From Salvelinus alpinus (Eukaryota; Chordata; Actinopteri; Salmoniformes; Salmonidae): 64,000 nucleotides of DNA. Positions 1 to 11,400 of this stretch are shown piece by piece. The position numbers and the translations under genes were made by a program. How positions within the stretch are numbered: position 1 is the stretch's first letter; the number at the start of each line of letters is the position of its first letter. Under the pieces are notes generated by a model, which saw only the letters and a list, made by a program, of their open reading frames with translations, did not search any database and was not told the origin of the DNA. Location: contig NC_092096.1 of NCBI RefSeq assembly GCF_045679555.1, positions 15,818,367 through 15,882,366 of the forward strand, written 5' to 3'.

Positions 1-77
1 CCAAGCCTTCCTCAAGACTGGTTCATCACATACCTCAAACCGATACACACACTAAACATTCCTCACGCATGCATGCG

Positions 78-84
<7 letters not shown>

Positions 85-122
<38 letters not shown>
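85..122. repeat. (CA)n microsatellite
   Basis: Uninterrupted CA dinucleotides about 38 bp long. Reading frames across it encode only alternating Thr-His and are not genes. Confidence 0.97.
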
Positions 123-232
123 GTAACCATGGGTGAACACACATATAGGCTACACCTCCACAGAAGAGATCACCCATGCATCCCTCTGCCTCACCCCAGA
201 GCCAACACACACCAGCAGGTGGTTGTCACCAG

Positions 233-286
233 CCAGCAACGGGCGGTTTGGGGTCAGTGCCAGCAACGGGCGGTTTGGGGTCAGGC
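233..286. repeat. Two-copy 25-bp tandem duplication
   Basis: The block starting cagcaacgggcggtttgggg occurs twice head to tail. It is a minor duplication in otherwise unannotated sequence. Confidence 0.85.
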
Positions 287-389
287 CTGAACGGACTGTG
301 GGTGGTGGTTCAACTCTCCCATTCAAGTGTCTGCCTTGTGTACATCTCAAATGACACAAGGCAGACAATAGTACCCCCCCCCGCCCCCC

Positions 390-880
390 ACATACTCTAG
401 CACCCCTCCACCCAGACACTCTAGCACCCCCCACACCCAGACACTCTAGCATCCCCCACACCCAGACACTCTAGCACCCCTCCACCCAGACACTCTAGCA
501 CCCCTCCACCCAGACACTCTAGCACCCCCCCACCCAGACACTCTAGCATCCCCCACACCCAGACACTCTAGCACCCCCCACACCCAGACACTCTAGCACC
601 CCTCCACCCAGACACTCTAGCACCCCTCCACCCAGACACTCTAGCACCCCTCCACCCAGACACTCTAGCACCCCCCCACCCAGACACTCTAGCACCCCCA
701 CACCCAGACACTCTAGCACCCCCCACACACAGACACTCTAGCACCCCCCACACCCAGACACTCTAGCACCCCTCCACCCAGACACTCTAGCACCCCCCCA
801 CCCAGACACTCTAGCACCCCCCCACCCAGACACTCTAGCACCCCCCCACCCAGACACTCTAGCACCCCACCCCCAGACAC
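390..880. repeat. 24-25 bp minisatellite
   Basis: About 20 head-to-tail copies of a C-rich unit built on cccagacactctagcacccc. Copies differ mainly in the run of C/T/A before each cccagacac (cctcca, ccccca, cccaca). The minus strand is open as a Gly/Val/Leu/Cys repeat, which is a by-product of the array. Confidence 0.95.
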
Positions 881-954
881 TCACACATAAGAGACCTTAG
901 TCAAAACGAGTACCCCCGTATAGTAGGGAACTAGTTCTGCCTAGCCTCATATTA

Positions 955-1060
955 GGACCAGGGTCATAAATAGTGTACACTACAGGTATGTAGGGAATAG
1001 GGCATTATTTGGGTCATTGGAGTCCAAAATAGTGCACTAGGGATTAGGGTGTCATGTGAG
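955..1060. repeat. Salmonid dispersed repeat fragment
   Basis: Contains 'gtccaaaatagtgcactagg' and 'gtagggaatagggc', the motif pair seen again near 33.1, 35.8, 40.2, 40.9, 41.0 and 57.4 kb. It is a degenerate copy of a repeat common in salmonid genomes. No coding potential is seen. Confidence 0.6.
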
Positions 1061-1136
1061 AGGCAGTGTGGAATGCTAACGACAGGGTGGAGTACATTAC
1101 AGTTCATCACGTTCTCTTGGCTGAGGAACGGAACAC

Positions 1137-1220
1137 GGTTCTGTTGAGTCCCACTGAGAACCCGGTTCTGTTGAATCCCACTGAGAACCCGGTTCTGTTG
1201 AGTCCCACTGAGAACCCGGG
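1137..1220. repeat. 27-bp tandem repeat, three copies
   Basis: The block ggttctgttgagtcccactg plus gagaaccc is present three times in a row with single-base differences. Confidence 0.85.
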
Positions 1221-1239
1221 TCTTAGACGACCTGACATG

Positions 1240-1400
1240 TAAACTGAACAAAAATATCAAAACGCACCGTGCAACGATCTCCAAGATGTTACTGAGTTGC
1301 ACTTCATTTAAGGAAACCTGTCAATTTAAATAAATTCATGAGGCCCTAATCTATGGATTTCACATGACTGGGAATACAGATATGCATCGGTTGGTCATAG
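1240..1400. mobile_element. Tc1-like transposon terminal fragment
   Basis: The stretch beginning 'aactgaacaaaaatatcaaa' and including 'taatctatggatttcacatg' resembles the end of a Tc1-like element common in salmonids. No partner inverted repeat or transposase is found nearby, so this is a solo terminal fragment. Family assignment is from memory and moderate. From here to about 1700 the sequence also holds two copies of a 'ctacacattttgccacgg' motif, another dispersed-repeat trace. Confidence 0.5.
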
Positions 1401-1951
1401 TTTAAAGCAAATGTCCTCCAATTATACACATTTTGCCACGGGGTAAAGAGAAAACGTGAAGTTTCAATGTCCTCTAATTCTACACATTTTGCCACGGCTT
1501 ATACGTTGTTCTTATGCTATCGGAGTGACTCCAACATGAACTGAATCCATGGTGGCCCCATGCGCCTCGACATCTCTGGACATTCTCCCTGACTGTTGTT
1601 TTGGTGATTGTTATTTCAGAAAAATGTATTACTAAAAAAATATAAAGCTCCATTATAATTTCTACAAACTTTATATCTGGTTTCAGTCGTTTAAAGTTCA
1701 CACTGAAAATGTTTTAATTATGTATTTATGTGTTTGCAGTGGCGATGCTAAATGCATATAGGGGAAACACTGCGCACACACACACAGAGAGCGAGAGAGA
1801 GTCACTTCAGGTCAAGTTGACAAGGGGCTACTCTCGGTCAATCTAAATTAAGGGAACAAGGACAAGCTGTTTGTCACATCATCCATTAAATGACTGCAGG
1901 CTCTCTTTCTATGAGATCAAATCATACAGTGAAGCAGATTACTGTATGTCA

Positions 1952-3206
1952 GATACTGTAGACTGGTGTAATATCACCAGCCGTGACACCGTAGACTGGT
2001 GTAATATCGCCAGCCGTGACACCGTAGACTGGTGTAATATCGCCAGCCGTGACACCGTAGACTGGTGTAATATCATCAGCCGTGATACTGTAGACTGGTG
2101 AAATATCATTTACATTTACATTTAAGTCATTTAGCAGACGCTCTTATCCAGAGCGACTTACAAATCATCAGCCGTGACACCGTAGACTGGTGTAATATCA
2201 CCAGCCGTGATACCGTAGACTGGTGTAATATCACCAGCCGTGATACCGTAGACTGGTGTAATATCATCAGCCGTGACACCGTAGACTGGTGTAATATCAT
2301 CAGCCGTGACACCGTAGACTGGTGTAATATCACCAGCCGTAACACCGTAGACTGGTGTAATATCACCAGCCGTAACACCGTAGACTGGTGTAATATCACC
2401 GGCCGTGACACCGTAGACTGGTGTAATATCACCGGCCGTGACACCGTAGACTGGTGTAATATCACCGGCCGTGACACCGTAGACTGGTGTAATATCACCG
2501 GCCGTGACACCGTAGACTGGTGTAATATCACCAGCCGTGACACCGTAGACTGGTGTAATATCGCCAGCTGTGACACCGTAGACTGGTGTGATATCGCCAG
2601 CCGTGACACTGTAGACTGGTGTAATATCACCAGCCCTAATACTGTAGACTGGTGTAATATCACCAGCCCTAATACTGTAGACTGGTGTAATATCACCAGC
2701 CCTAATACTGTAGACTGGTGTAATATCGCCAGCCGTAATACTGTAGACTGGTGTAATATCATCAGCCCTAATACTGTAGACTGGTGTAATATCATCAGCC
2801 CTAATACTGTAGACTGGTGTAATATCATCAGCCGTAACACTGTAGACTGGTGTAATATCGCCAGCCGTAACACTGTAGACTGGTGTAATATCGCCAGCCG
2901 TGACACTGTAGACTGGTGTAATATCGCCAGCCGTAATACTGTAGACTGGTGTAATATCGCCAGCCGTGACACTGTAGACTGGTGTAATATCACCAGCCGT
3001 AATACTGTAGACTGGTGTAATATCACCAGCCGTGACACTGTAGACTGGTGTAATATCACCAGCCGTGACACTGTAGACTGGTGTAATACTGTAGACTGGT
3101 GTGATATCGTCAGCCGTGATACTGTAGACTGGTGTGATATCGTCAGCCGTAACACTGTAGACTGGTGTGATATCGTCAGCCGTAACACTGTAGACTGGTG
3201 TAATAT
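1952..3206. repeat. 33-bp minisatellite
   Basis: About 36 copies of a 33-bp unit containing gtagactggtgtaatatc and (a/g)ccagccgtgacac. Variants cluster: ccctaata forms lie in the middle and ggccgtgac forms near 2400-2520. Because the unit is a multiple of three and lacks stops, long frames open on both strands (11-residue period, DTVDWCNITSR). This is what an array predicts, not evidence of a protein. A SINE fragment interrupts it near its left end. Confidence 0.97.
2105..2164 (-). mobile_element. 5'-truncated V-SINE-like tail inside the 33-bp array
   Basis: About 60 bp with (ACATTT)n and 'agcagacgctcttatccaga', the conserved 3' segment of tRNA-derived V-SINE-like elements. The array resumes in register on both sides, with atcat on each side as a possible short target duplication. 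The plus strand is the reverse complement of the SINE sense orientation. Confidence 0.8.
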
Positions 3207-3211
3207 CATCA

Positions 3212-3515
3212 ACATGAGGTTAGAGACACACACCGTCCCTCCCGAGGTTAGAGACACACCGTCCCTCCCGAGGTTAGACACACACCGTCCCTCCCGAGGT
3301 TAGACACACACCGTCCCTCCCGAGGTTAGACACACACCGTCCCTCCCGAGGTTAGACACACAAACACACACACACCATCCCTCCCGAGGTTAGACACACA
3401 AACACACACACCATCCCCCCCGAGGTTAGACACACAAACACACACACAAACACACACACCATCCCTCCCGAGGTTAGACACACACACACAAACACACCGT
3501 CCCTCCCGAGGTAAG
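3212..3515. repeat. 26-bp minisatellite with nested CA expansion
   Basis: About 10 units of gaggttagacacacaccgtc plus cctccc. Several units carry internal insertions of acacacaaacacac, so array growth and CA slippage have acted together. It follows the preceding 33-bp array almost directly. Confidence 0.93.
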
Positions 3516-3647
3516 ACATAAACCATAGATTCTGTTAAATGCCTCATAATTCCAATGTGCTTAGCCTAACTGGCAATCAATAGGGTACTGTAAACAAATC
3601 AGATGATCGATTATCATCAATTGGCAGCTAGATTGTTGTGTTCAGCT

Positions 3648-4412
3648 GCAGATATACTGGCACCCTATTCTCTATAACAGTGGGGCCTGCAGATATACTG
3701 GCACCCTATTCTCTATACAGTGGGGCCTGCAGATATACTGGCACCCTATTCTCTATAACAGTGGGGCCTGCAGATATACTGGCACCCTATTCTCTATACA
3801 GTGGGGCCTGCAGATATACTGGCACCCTATTCTCTATAACAGTGGGGCCTGCAGATATACTGGCACCCTATTCTCTATTACAGTGGGGCCTGCAGATATA
3901 CTGGCACCCTATTCTCTATAACAGTGGGGCCTGCAGATATACTGGCACCCTATTCTCTATTACAGTGGGGCCTGCAGATATACTGGCACCCTATTCTCTA
4001 TACAGTGGGGCCTGCAGATATACTGGCACCCTATTCTCTATAACAGTGGGGCCTGCAGATATACTGGCACCCTATTCTCTATTACAGTGGGGCCTGCAGA
4101 TATACTGGCACCCTATTCTCTATACAGTGGGGCCTGCAGATATACTGGCACCCTATTCTCTATTACAGTGGGGCCTGCAGATATACTGGCACCCTATTCT
4201 CTATACAGTGGGGCCTGCAGATATACTGGCACCCTATTCTCTATTACAGTGGGGCCTGCAGATATACTGGCACCCTATTCTCTATACAGTGGGGCCTGCA
4301 GATATACTGGCACCCTATTCTCTATTACAGTGGGGCCTGCAGATATACTGGCACCCTATTCTCTATACAGTGAGGGCTGCAGATATACTGGCATCCTATT
4401 CTCTATACAGTG
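3648..4412. repeat. 40/41-bp minisatellite with 81-bp higher-order unit
   Basis: About 19 copies built on tgcagatatactggcaccct. The segment before cagtggggcc is ctctata, ctctataa or ctctatta, so unit length alternates 40 and 41 bp. Over most of the array the two lengths alternate strictly, giving an 81-bp dimeric period and a spurious 27-residue protein period on the plus strand. Confidence 0.95.
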
Positions 4413-4504
4413 GAAGTTACAGACAGACAGAAGTTATATATACAGACAGAAGTTTCATTCTATCACCGCTTTCCCCTCTTTGGCCTGAGATCCAGCGGCT
4501 AGCA

Positions 4505-4507
<3 letters not shown>

Positions 4508-4564
<57 letters not shown>
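4508..4564. repeat. (GT)n microsatellite
   Basis: About 57 bp of uninterrupted TG dinucleotides. Confidence 0.97.
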
Positions 4565-4566
<2 letters not shown>

Positions 4567-4629
4567 GGAGAGATTGAGCAATCCATCACTTCTATGGTGC
4601 ACTGCTCCCCTTTTCCTTAGACAGATATC

Positions 4630-4712
4630 CCCGGGCACGAACATACACTGGGCCGTCATTGGAAATAACTATTTGTCCTTAACTGACTTGCATAGTTAAA
4701 GGTTAAATAAAC
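4630..4712 (+). mobile_element. HpaI-type SINE 3' fragment
   Basis: 'gggccgtcattgg' followed by 'cttaactgacttgc' and 'tagttaaaggttaaataaa' is a decayed 3' end of the salmonid HpaI-type SINE. The tRNA-like head is absent. Confidence 0.7.
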
Positions 4713-5204
4713 AGCAGCAGTATTGAATGTTTACATTCACAGTCTACACAGGTACACACACACACACACAAAGTCTACCTGGGGACACACATATAAGTGT
4801 ATGAAAACACTATGAAAGCTCAGAGTACACACCAAGGTCTCCACTCCGTCTCCACACAGCCCGGTGTTGTTTGGTAAAGGAGTGGATAACGGTGAAGGGG
4901 GTGGGTGACGCAAACCAAGACTTTGTCCTTAATCCTTTTATTGCCAAGGTTCAGTATTGAGTCACATGATCAAATGAAAAGAGAAAGGCCAACTGAAGCA
5001 ACGCTAAAGAGGTTTATCTGAACATCACGTTCTGACTGTGTCCTTCTCCTCTCCAAGGTGGGTGACGCACCAGCATTTATCTGATCAGAGCCTGGCGTGT
5101 TGGGAGCTGAGAGAGAGACACGGATGCAGGACGGAAAGGGAGGATTTTCCCAGATAGGAGAATGAGGAGCTGTAGCGCCCTTTTCTAGTGAAGTGAAACA
5201 GTGA
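4713..5204. other. No gene recognised
   Basis: Nothing beyond a short CA run near 4753-4770. No supported reading frame or splice pattern. Confidence 0.6.
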
Positions 5205-6272
5205 CCAAACCATTAGTGCCCTCGTCCCGGACACTCCCTATTGCATTAGTGCCCTCGTCCCGGACACTCCCTATTGCATTAGTGCCCTCGTCCCAGACAC
5301 TCACTATTGCATTAGTGCCCTCGTCACAGACACTCCCTATTGCATTAGTGCCCTCGTCCCGGACACTCACTATTGCATTAGTGCCCTGGTCCCGGACACT
5401 CCCTATTGCATTAGTGCCCTCGTCCCAGACACTCACTATTGCATTAGTGCCCTCGTCCCGGACACTCCCTATTGCATTAGTGCCCTCGTCCCAGACACTC
5501 ACTATTGCATCAGTGCCCTCGTCCCAGACACTCACTATTGCATTAGTGCCCTCGTCCCAGACACTCCCTATTGCATTAGTGCCCTCGTCCCGGACACTCA
5601 CTATTGCATTAGTGCCCTCGTCCCGGACACTCACTATTGCATTAGTGCCCTCGTCCCGGACACTCACTATTGCATTAGTGCCCTCGTCCCGGACACTCAC
5701 TATTGCATTAGTGCCCTCGTCCCAGACACTCCCTATTGCATTAGTGCCCTCGTCCCAGACACTCCCTATTGCATTAGTGCCCTCGTCCCGGACACTCCCT
5801 ATTGCATTAGTGCCCTCGTCCCGGACACTCACTATTGCATTAGTGCCCTCGTCCCAGACACTCCCTATTGCATTAGTGCCCTCGTCCCGGACACTCCCTA
5901 TTGCATTAGTGCACTCGTCCCGGACACTCACTATTGCATTAGTGCCCTCGTCCAGGACACTCCCTATTGCCCTCGTCCCGGACACTCACTATTGCATTAG
6001 TGCCCTCGTCCCGGACACTCCCTATTGCATTAGTGCCCTCGTCCCGGACACTCCCTATTGCATTAGTGCCCTCGTCCCGGACACTCCCTATTGCATTAGT
6101 GCCCTCGTCCCGGACACTCCCTATTGCATTAGTGCCCTCGTCCCGGACACTCCCTATTGCATTAGTGCCCTCGTCCCGGACACTCACTATTGCATTAGTG
6201 CACTCGTCCCGGACACTCACTATTGCATTAGTGCCCTCGTCCCGGACACTCACTATTGCATTAGTGCCCTTT
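5205..6272. repeat. 33-bp minisatellite (second, unrelated)
   Basis: About 32 copies of a unit containing gcattagtgccctcgtcccg and gacactccctattg. Two sites vary repeatedly (cccgg/cccag and ctccct/ctcact), which would make good haplotype markers. It is open on both strands with an 11-residue period (for example SSRTLPIALVP), an artefact of a 33-bp unit without stops. Confidence 0.97.
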
Positions 6273-6290
6273 CTTCTTCTCTCCTTACAG

Positions 6291-6395
6291 TGACATTTTA
6301 GTAATTTAGCAGACGCTCTTATCCAGAGTGACTTACAGGAGCAATTAGGGTTGAGTGCCTTGCTCAAGGGCACATCGGCAGAGCCAGCGCAGCAT
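6291..6395 (-). mobile_element. V-SINE-like fragment
   Basis: 'agcagacgctcttatccaga' followed by 'gtgccttgctcaagggcaca', a conserved fish SINE segment, directly abuts the end of the 33-bp array. Confidence 0.7.
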
Positions 6396-6494
6396 GAGAG
6401 AGGCAGTCAGACTGCAACAGACAGGGAGAGACAGATTGAGTTAAAGAGAAAGGAGGATACCTAGTCAGTTGTACAAATGAATGCATTCAACTGA

Positions 6495-6660
6495 AATGAG
6501 TCTTCCTCATTTAACCCTCTGAATCAGAGAGGTGCTGGGGGCTGCCTTGATGAACATCCATGTCATCGCTGTCTGGGGAACAGTGGGTTAACTGTCTATC
6601 TTGTGCAGGGGCAGAAGGAAAGATTTTTACCTTGTCAGCTTGGGAGATGATAGGGAGAGA
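6495..6660 (-). mobile_element. HpaI-like SINE remnant, antisense
   Basis: Contains 'ggggaacagtgggttaactg' and 'accttgtcagcttggg', the reverse complement of the HpaI SINE body including its GTTAAC site, plus 'ggctgccttgatgaacatcc' typical of a related subfamily. Nothing recognisable follows up to 7020. Confidence 0.7.
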
Positions 6661-7019
6661 GGATGAGAGGGGGCTTCCCTAGAGGCCTACCCAGACATGT
6701 AAAATGAAAGAGCACTGACTGGGGGGGGGGTGGAGTGTGCACCGACTGATACTTGTGTCTGCTCAGAGAAGAGTTCTGTGAAGACTCTACAAAACTCAAG
6801 CTAGATAACGTCAGCTAAAACCCTAACCAAAAGCAGGAAGAAATGCCCAGACATCTAAACACTTGGCACATCTTTCTTCTCAGTTCTTTCCACACAGCTG
6901 GAGAAGTGAGAGTGAAAGTGTGGTCCATTTGAGGCAGAGAGCAGATGGACATCTAAGTATCAGAGTCTTCTGGGGTCGAACCTCCCTTCTCTCAGTGTAA
7001 ACAACAATCACATGCAGGA

Positions 7020-7425
7020 GAAAGAGAGGCCGTCCCTGAATCCTACCCTGCATTAGAGGAGACAGAGGGACAGAGGGAGGGAGAGGGGCCGTCCCTGAAT
7101 CCTACCCTGCATTAAAGGAGACAGAGGGACAGAGGGAGGGAGAGGGGCCATCCATGTCTCCTACACTGCATTAGAGGAGACAGGAGAAAGAGAGAGACAG
7201 AGAGAGAGACAGGGAGAGAGACAGGGAGAGAGACAGGGAGAGAGACAGGGAGAGAGACAGGGAGAGAGACAGGGAGAGAGACAGGGAGAGAGACAGAGAG
7301 AGAGACAGAGAGAGAGACAGAGAGAGAGACAGAGAGAGAGACAGAGAGAGAGACAGAGAGAGAGAGACAGGGAGAGAGACAGAGAGAGAGAGACAGAGAG
7401 AGACAGAGAGAGAGAGAGAGGGGCC
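7020..7425. repeat. Compound purine-rich satellite
   Basis: Three copies at 59-bp spacing of a block starting ccgtccctgaatcctaccct, then about 245 bp of (GAGACAG/GAGAGA) repeats, then one more truncated copy of the block. The opposite strand reads as Ser-Leu or Leu-Pro-Val-Ser repeats with no coding value. Confidence 0.93.
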
Positions 7426-7689
7426 GTCCATGTCTCCTACACTGCATTGGAGAGCTCCTTTTTGAGGAAGTGAAGCAAAGAAGTGCACTGCTGGCTGACC
7501 CATGTACACAGTAACCCCACCACACACAGTAGCAGGACCTAAAATGAACGAGGTGGATGTTGGCATTGGCGGGTAAGAATGTCTAGTTCACCAGACACGT
7601 TGGCGTGTAGTAACACTCCGGGCTCTACAGTGTGGGCATTTAATAAAAAAATGGTCAAGTATGGGCACACGTAAGTGTTGTAATTTATA

Positions 7690-7778
7690 GCAAAATAGAT
7701 GAAAGCATTTCACTACATCCACATTAACATCTGCTAAAAAACAGTGACCAATACAATCTGATATGATTTGTTTGCTAA
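7690..7778 (+). mobile_element. LINE 3'-end fragment (degenerate)
   Basis: 'aagcatttcactacatccac', 'acatctgctaa' and 'gtgaccaatacaatctgat' match, with decay, the 3' end better preserved at 40.57-40.86 kb and at the end of the 47.3 kb LINE. It is a 5'-truncated relic. Confidence 0.65.
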
Positions 7779-8129
7779 GTATTTTTGCCATTTTGTTTCA
7801 TATCTGGTATTCCAAAAATAAATCTGAATCCTAATGTTACAGCTATCCCACCTGGCGCAGCAACACTGCCTGTCTGGGGGGCTGTGAGCACTGAACCATT
7901 ACTTTTCTAGAAGCAATAGGCACAGGCATAAAAGTTGGTCTAGTCTACTAAAAAGTGAGACTTTGTACTCATGTGTCTTGGCTATTTACATTTGTTTAGT
8001 TCACAAGCTAGGTTGTTTCCTATGTTTGAGTTTGCTTCCACTGCTAGCAAAAAGAGACATCTTTCACATCTACTAGTGACATGCTCACAGGCACACATGA
8101 CCCGGTTACCGAGGTAACCTTAAAAGGGG

Positions 8130-8285
8130 CAGCTAAACATTTTAGGCTGATGTTTTTGTTAATACTCAGGTCTCTGAATATTAAATTAAACAGCCACTAT
8201 GGCCACTATATATATATATATATTTTAATCTACCTGCCATAGTGGCTGTTATACAAAAAAAAGTTAGTTTTAGGCCCTGCACAGT
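8130..8285. repeat. Dispersed repeat fragment left of the 26-bp array
   Basis: 'ctacctgccatagtggctg' and 'ttttaggccctgc' resemble 'ctgccagccacagtggctga' and 'ttcaggccccg' near 13.84-13.90 kb on the other side of the large array. Imperfect inverted sequence (cagccactatgg versus ccatagtggctg) surrounds a TA run. The repeat class is not known to me. Confidence 0.5.
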
Positions 8286-8405
8286 AACCCCACCACACAC
8301 ACACACAGTGGCAAGGAGTGGAATGTAACAGAGACTGGCACCCAGAAAAGGCTAGTTATCCTACTGTCAGATGTTTAAACTGTTGGACTTTTAAACACAC
8401 AAGCA

Positions 8406-11400
8406 AGAATATCACCAGTTAGGTCCCCACAGCAACGTCCCCAGTTAGGTCCCTACAGCAACGTCCCCAGTTAGGTCCCCACAGCAACGTCACCAGTTAG
8501 GTCCCCACAGCAACGTCACCAGTTAGGTGCCCACAGCAACGTCCCCAGTTAGGTGCCCACAGCAACGTCACCAGTTAGGTCCCTACAGCAACGTCACCAG
8601 TTAGGTCCCTACAGCAACGTCACCAGTTAGGTCCCTACAGCAACGTCCCCAGTTAGGTCCCTACAGCAACGTCCCCAGTTAGGTCCCTACAGCAACGTCC
8701 CCAGTTAGGTCCCTACAGCAACGTCCCCAGTTAGGTCCCTACAGCAACGTCACCAGTTAGGTCCCTACAGCAACGTCACCAGTTAGGTCCCCACAGCAAC
8801 GTCCCCAGTTAGGTCCCCACAGCAACGTCCCCAGTTAGGTCCCCACAGCAACGTCCCCAGTTAGGTCCCCACAGCAACGTCCCCAGTTAGGTCCCCACAG
8901 CAACGTCCCCAGTTAGGTCCCCACAGCAACGTCCCCAGTTAGGTCCCCACAGCAACGTCCCCAGTTAGGTCCCCACAGCAACGTCCCCAGTTAGGTCCCC
9001 ACAGCAACGTCCCCAGTTAGGTCCCCACAGCAACGTCCCCAGTTAGGTCCCCACAGCAACGTCCCCAGTTAGGTCCCCACAGCAACGTCCCCAGTTAGGT
9101 CCCCACAGCAACGTCCCCAGTTAGGTCCCCACAGCAACGTCCCCAGTTAGGTCCCCACAGCAACGTCCCCAGTTAGGTCCCCACAGCAACGTCCCCAGTT
9201 AGGTCCCCACAGCAACGTCCCCAGTTAGGTCCCCACAGCAACGTCACCAGTTAGGTCCCCACAGCAACGTCACCAGTTAGGTCCCCACAGCAACGTCACC
9301 AGTTAGGTCCCCACAGCAACGTCACCAGTTAGGTCCCCACAGCAACGTCACCAGTTAGGTCCCCACAGCAACGTCACCAGTTAGGTCCCCACAGCAACGT
9401 CACCAGTTAGGTCCCCACAGCAACGTCACCAGTTAGGTCCCCACAGCAACGTCACCAGTTAGGTCCCCACAGCAACGTCACCAGTTAGGTCCCCACAGCA
9501 ACGTCACCAGTTAGGTCCCCACAGCAACGTCACCAGTTAGGTCCCCACAGCAACGTCACCAGTTAGGTCCCCACAGCAACGTCACCAGTTAGGTCCCCAC
9601 AGCAACGTCACCAGTTAGGTCCCCACAGCAACGTCACCAGTTAGGTCCCCACAGCAACGTCACCAGTTAGGTCCCCACAGCAACGTCACCAGTTAGGTCC
9701 CCACAGCAACGTCACCAGTTAGGTCCCCACAGCAACGTCACCAGTTAGGTCCCCACAGCAACGTCACCAGTTAGGTCCCCACAGCAACGTCACCAGTTAG
9801 GTCCCCACAGCAACGTCACCAGTTAGGTCCCCACAGCAACGTCACCAGTTAGGTCCCCACAGCAACGTCACCAGTTAGGTCCCCACAGCAACGTCACCAG
9901 TTAGGTCCCCACAGCAACGTCACCAGTTAGGTCCCCACAGCAACGTCACCAGTTAGGTCCCCACAGCAACGTCACCAGTTAGGTCCCCACAGCAACGTCA
10001 CCAGTTAGGTCCCCACAGCAACGTCACCAGTTAGGTCCCCACAGCAACGTCACCAGTTAGGTCCCCACAGCAACGTCACCAGTTAGGTCCCCACAGCAAC
10101 GTCACCAGTTAGGTCCCCACAGCAACGTCACCAGTTAGGTCCCCACAGCAACGTCACCAGTTAGGTCCCCACAGCAACGTCACCAGTTAGGTCCCCACAG
10201 CAACGTCACCAGTTAGGTCCCCACAGCAACGTCACCAGTTAGGTCCCCACAGCAACGTCACCAGTTAGGTCCCCACAGCAACGTCACCAGTTAGGTCCCC
10301 ACAGCAACGTCACCAGTTAGGTCCCCACAGCAACGTCACCAGTTAGGTCCCCACAGCAACGTCACCAGTTAGGTCCCCACAGCAACGTCACCAGTTAGGT
10401 CCCCACAGCAACGTCACCAGTTAGGTCCCCACAGCAACGTCACCAGTTAGGTCCCCACAGCAACGTCACCAGTTAGGTCCCCACAGCAACGTCACCAGTT
10501 AGGTCCCCACAGCAACGTCACCAGTTAGGTCCCCACAGCAACGTCACCAGTTAGGTCCCCACAGCAACGTCACCAGTTAGGTCCCCACAGCAACGTCACC
10601 AGTTAGGTCCCCACAGCAACGTCACCAGTTAGGTCCCCACAGCAACGTCACCAGTTAGGTCCCCACAGCAACGTCACCAGTTAGGTCCCCACAGCAACGT
10701 CACCAGTTAGGTCCCCACAGCAACGTCACCAGTTAGGTCCCCACAGCAACGTCACCAGTTAGGTCCCCACAGCAACGTCACCAGTTAGGTCCCCACAGCA
10801 ACGTCACCAGTTAGGTCCCCACAGCAACGTCACCAGTTAGGTCCCCACAGCAACGTCACCAGTTAGGTCCCCACAGCAACGTCACCAGTTAGGTCCCCAC
10901 AGCAACGTCACCAGTTAGGTCCCCACAGCAACGTCACCAGTTAGGTCCCCACAGCAACGTCACCAGTTAGGTCCCCACAGCAACGTCACCAGTTAGGTCC
11001 CCACAGCAACGTCACCAGTTAGGTCCCCACAGCAACGTCACCAGTTAGGTCCCCACAGCAACGTCACCAGTTAGGTCCCCACAGCAACGTCACCAGTTAG
11101 GTCCCCACAGCAACGTCACCAGTTAGGTCCCCACAGCAACGTCACCAGTTAGGTCCCCACAGCAACGTCACCAGTTAGGTCCCCACAGCAACGTCACCAG
11201 TTAGGTCCCCACAGCAACGTCACCAGTTAGGTCCCCACAGCAACGTCACCAGTTAGGTCCCCACAGCAACGTCACCAGTTAGGTCCCCACAGCAACGTCA
11301 CCAGTTAGGTCCCCACAGCAACGTCACCAGTTAGGTCCCCACAGCAACGTCACCAGTTAGGCCCCCACAGCAACGTCACCAGTTAGGCCCCCACAGCAAC

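Noticed and set aside
2098..3303. Long open frame with 11-residue repeats (DTVDWCNITSR) as a repeat protein
   Set aside because: A 33-bp stop-free unit opens frames on both strands. There is no signal peptide, splice or conserved flank, and a SINE tail lies within the frame.
5185..6373. Open frames on both strands over the second 33-bp array
   Set aside because: Both strands and more than one frame are open only because of unit length; no coding bias between strands.
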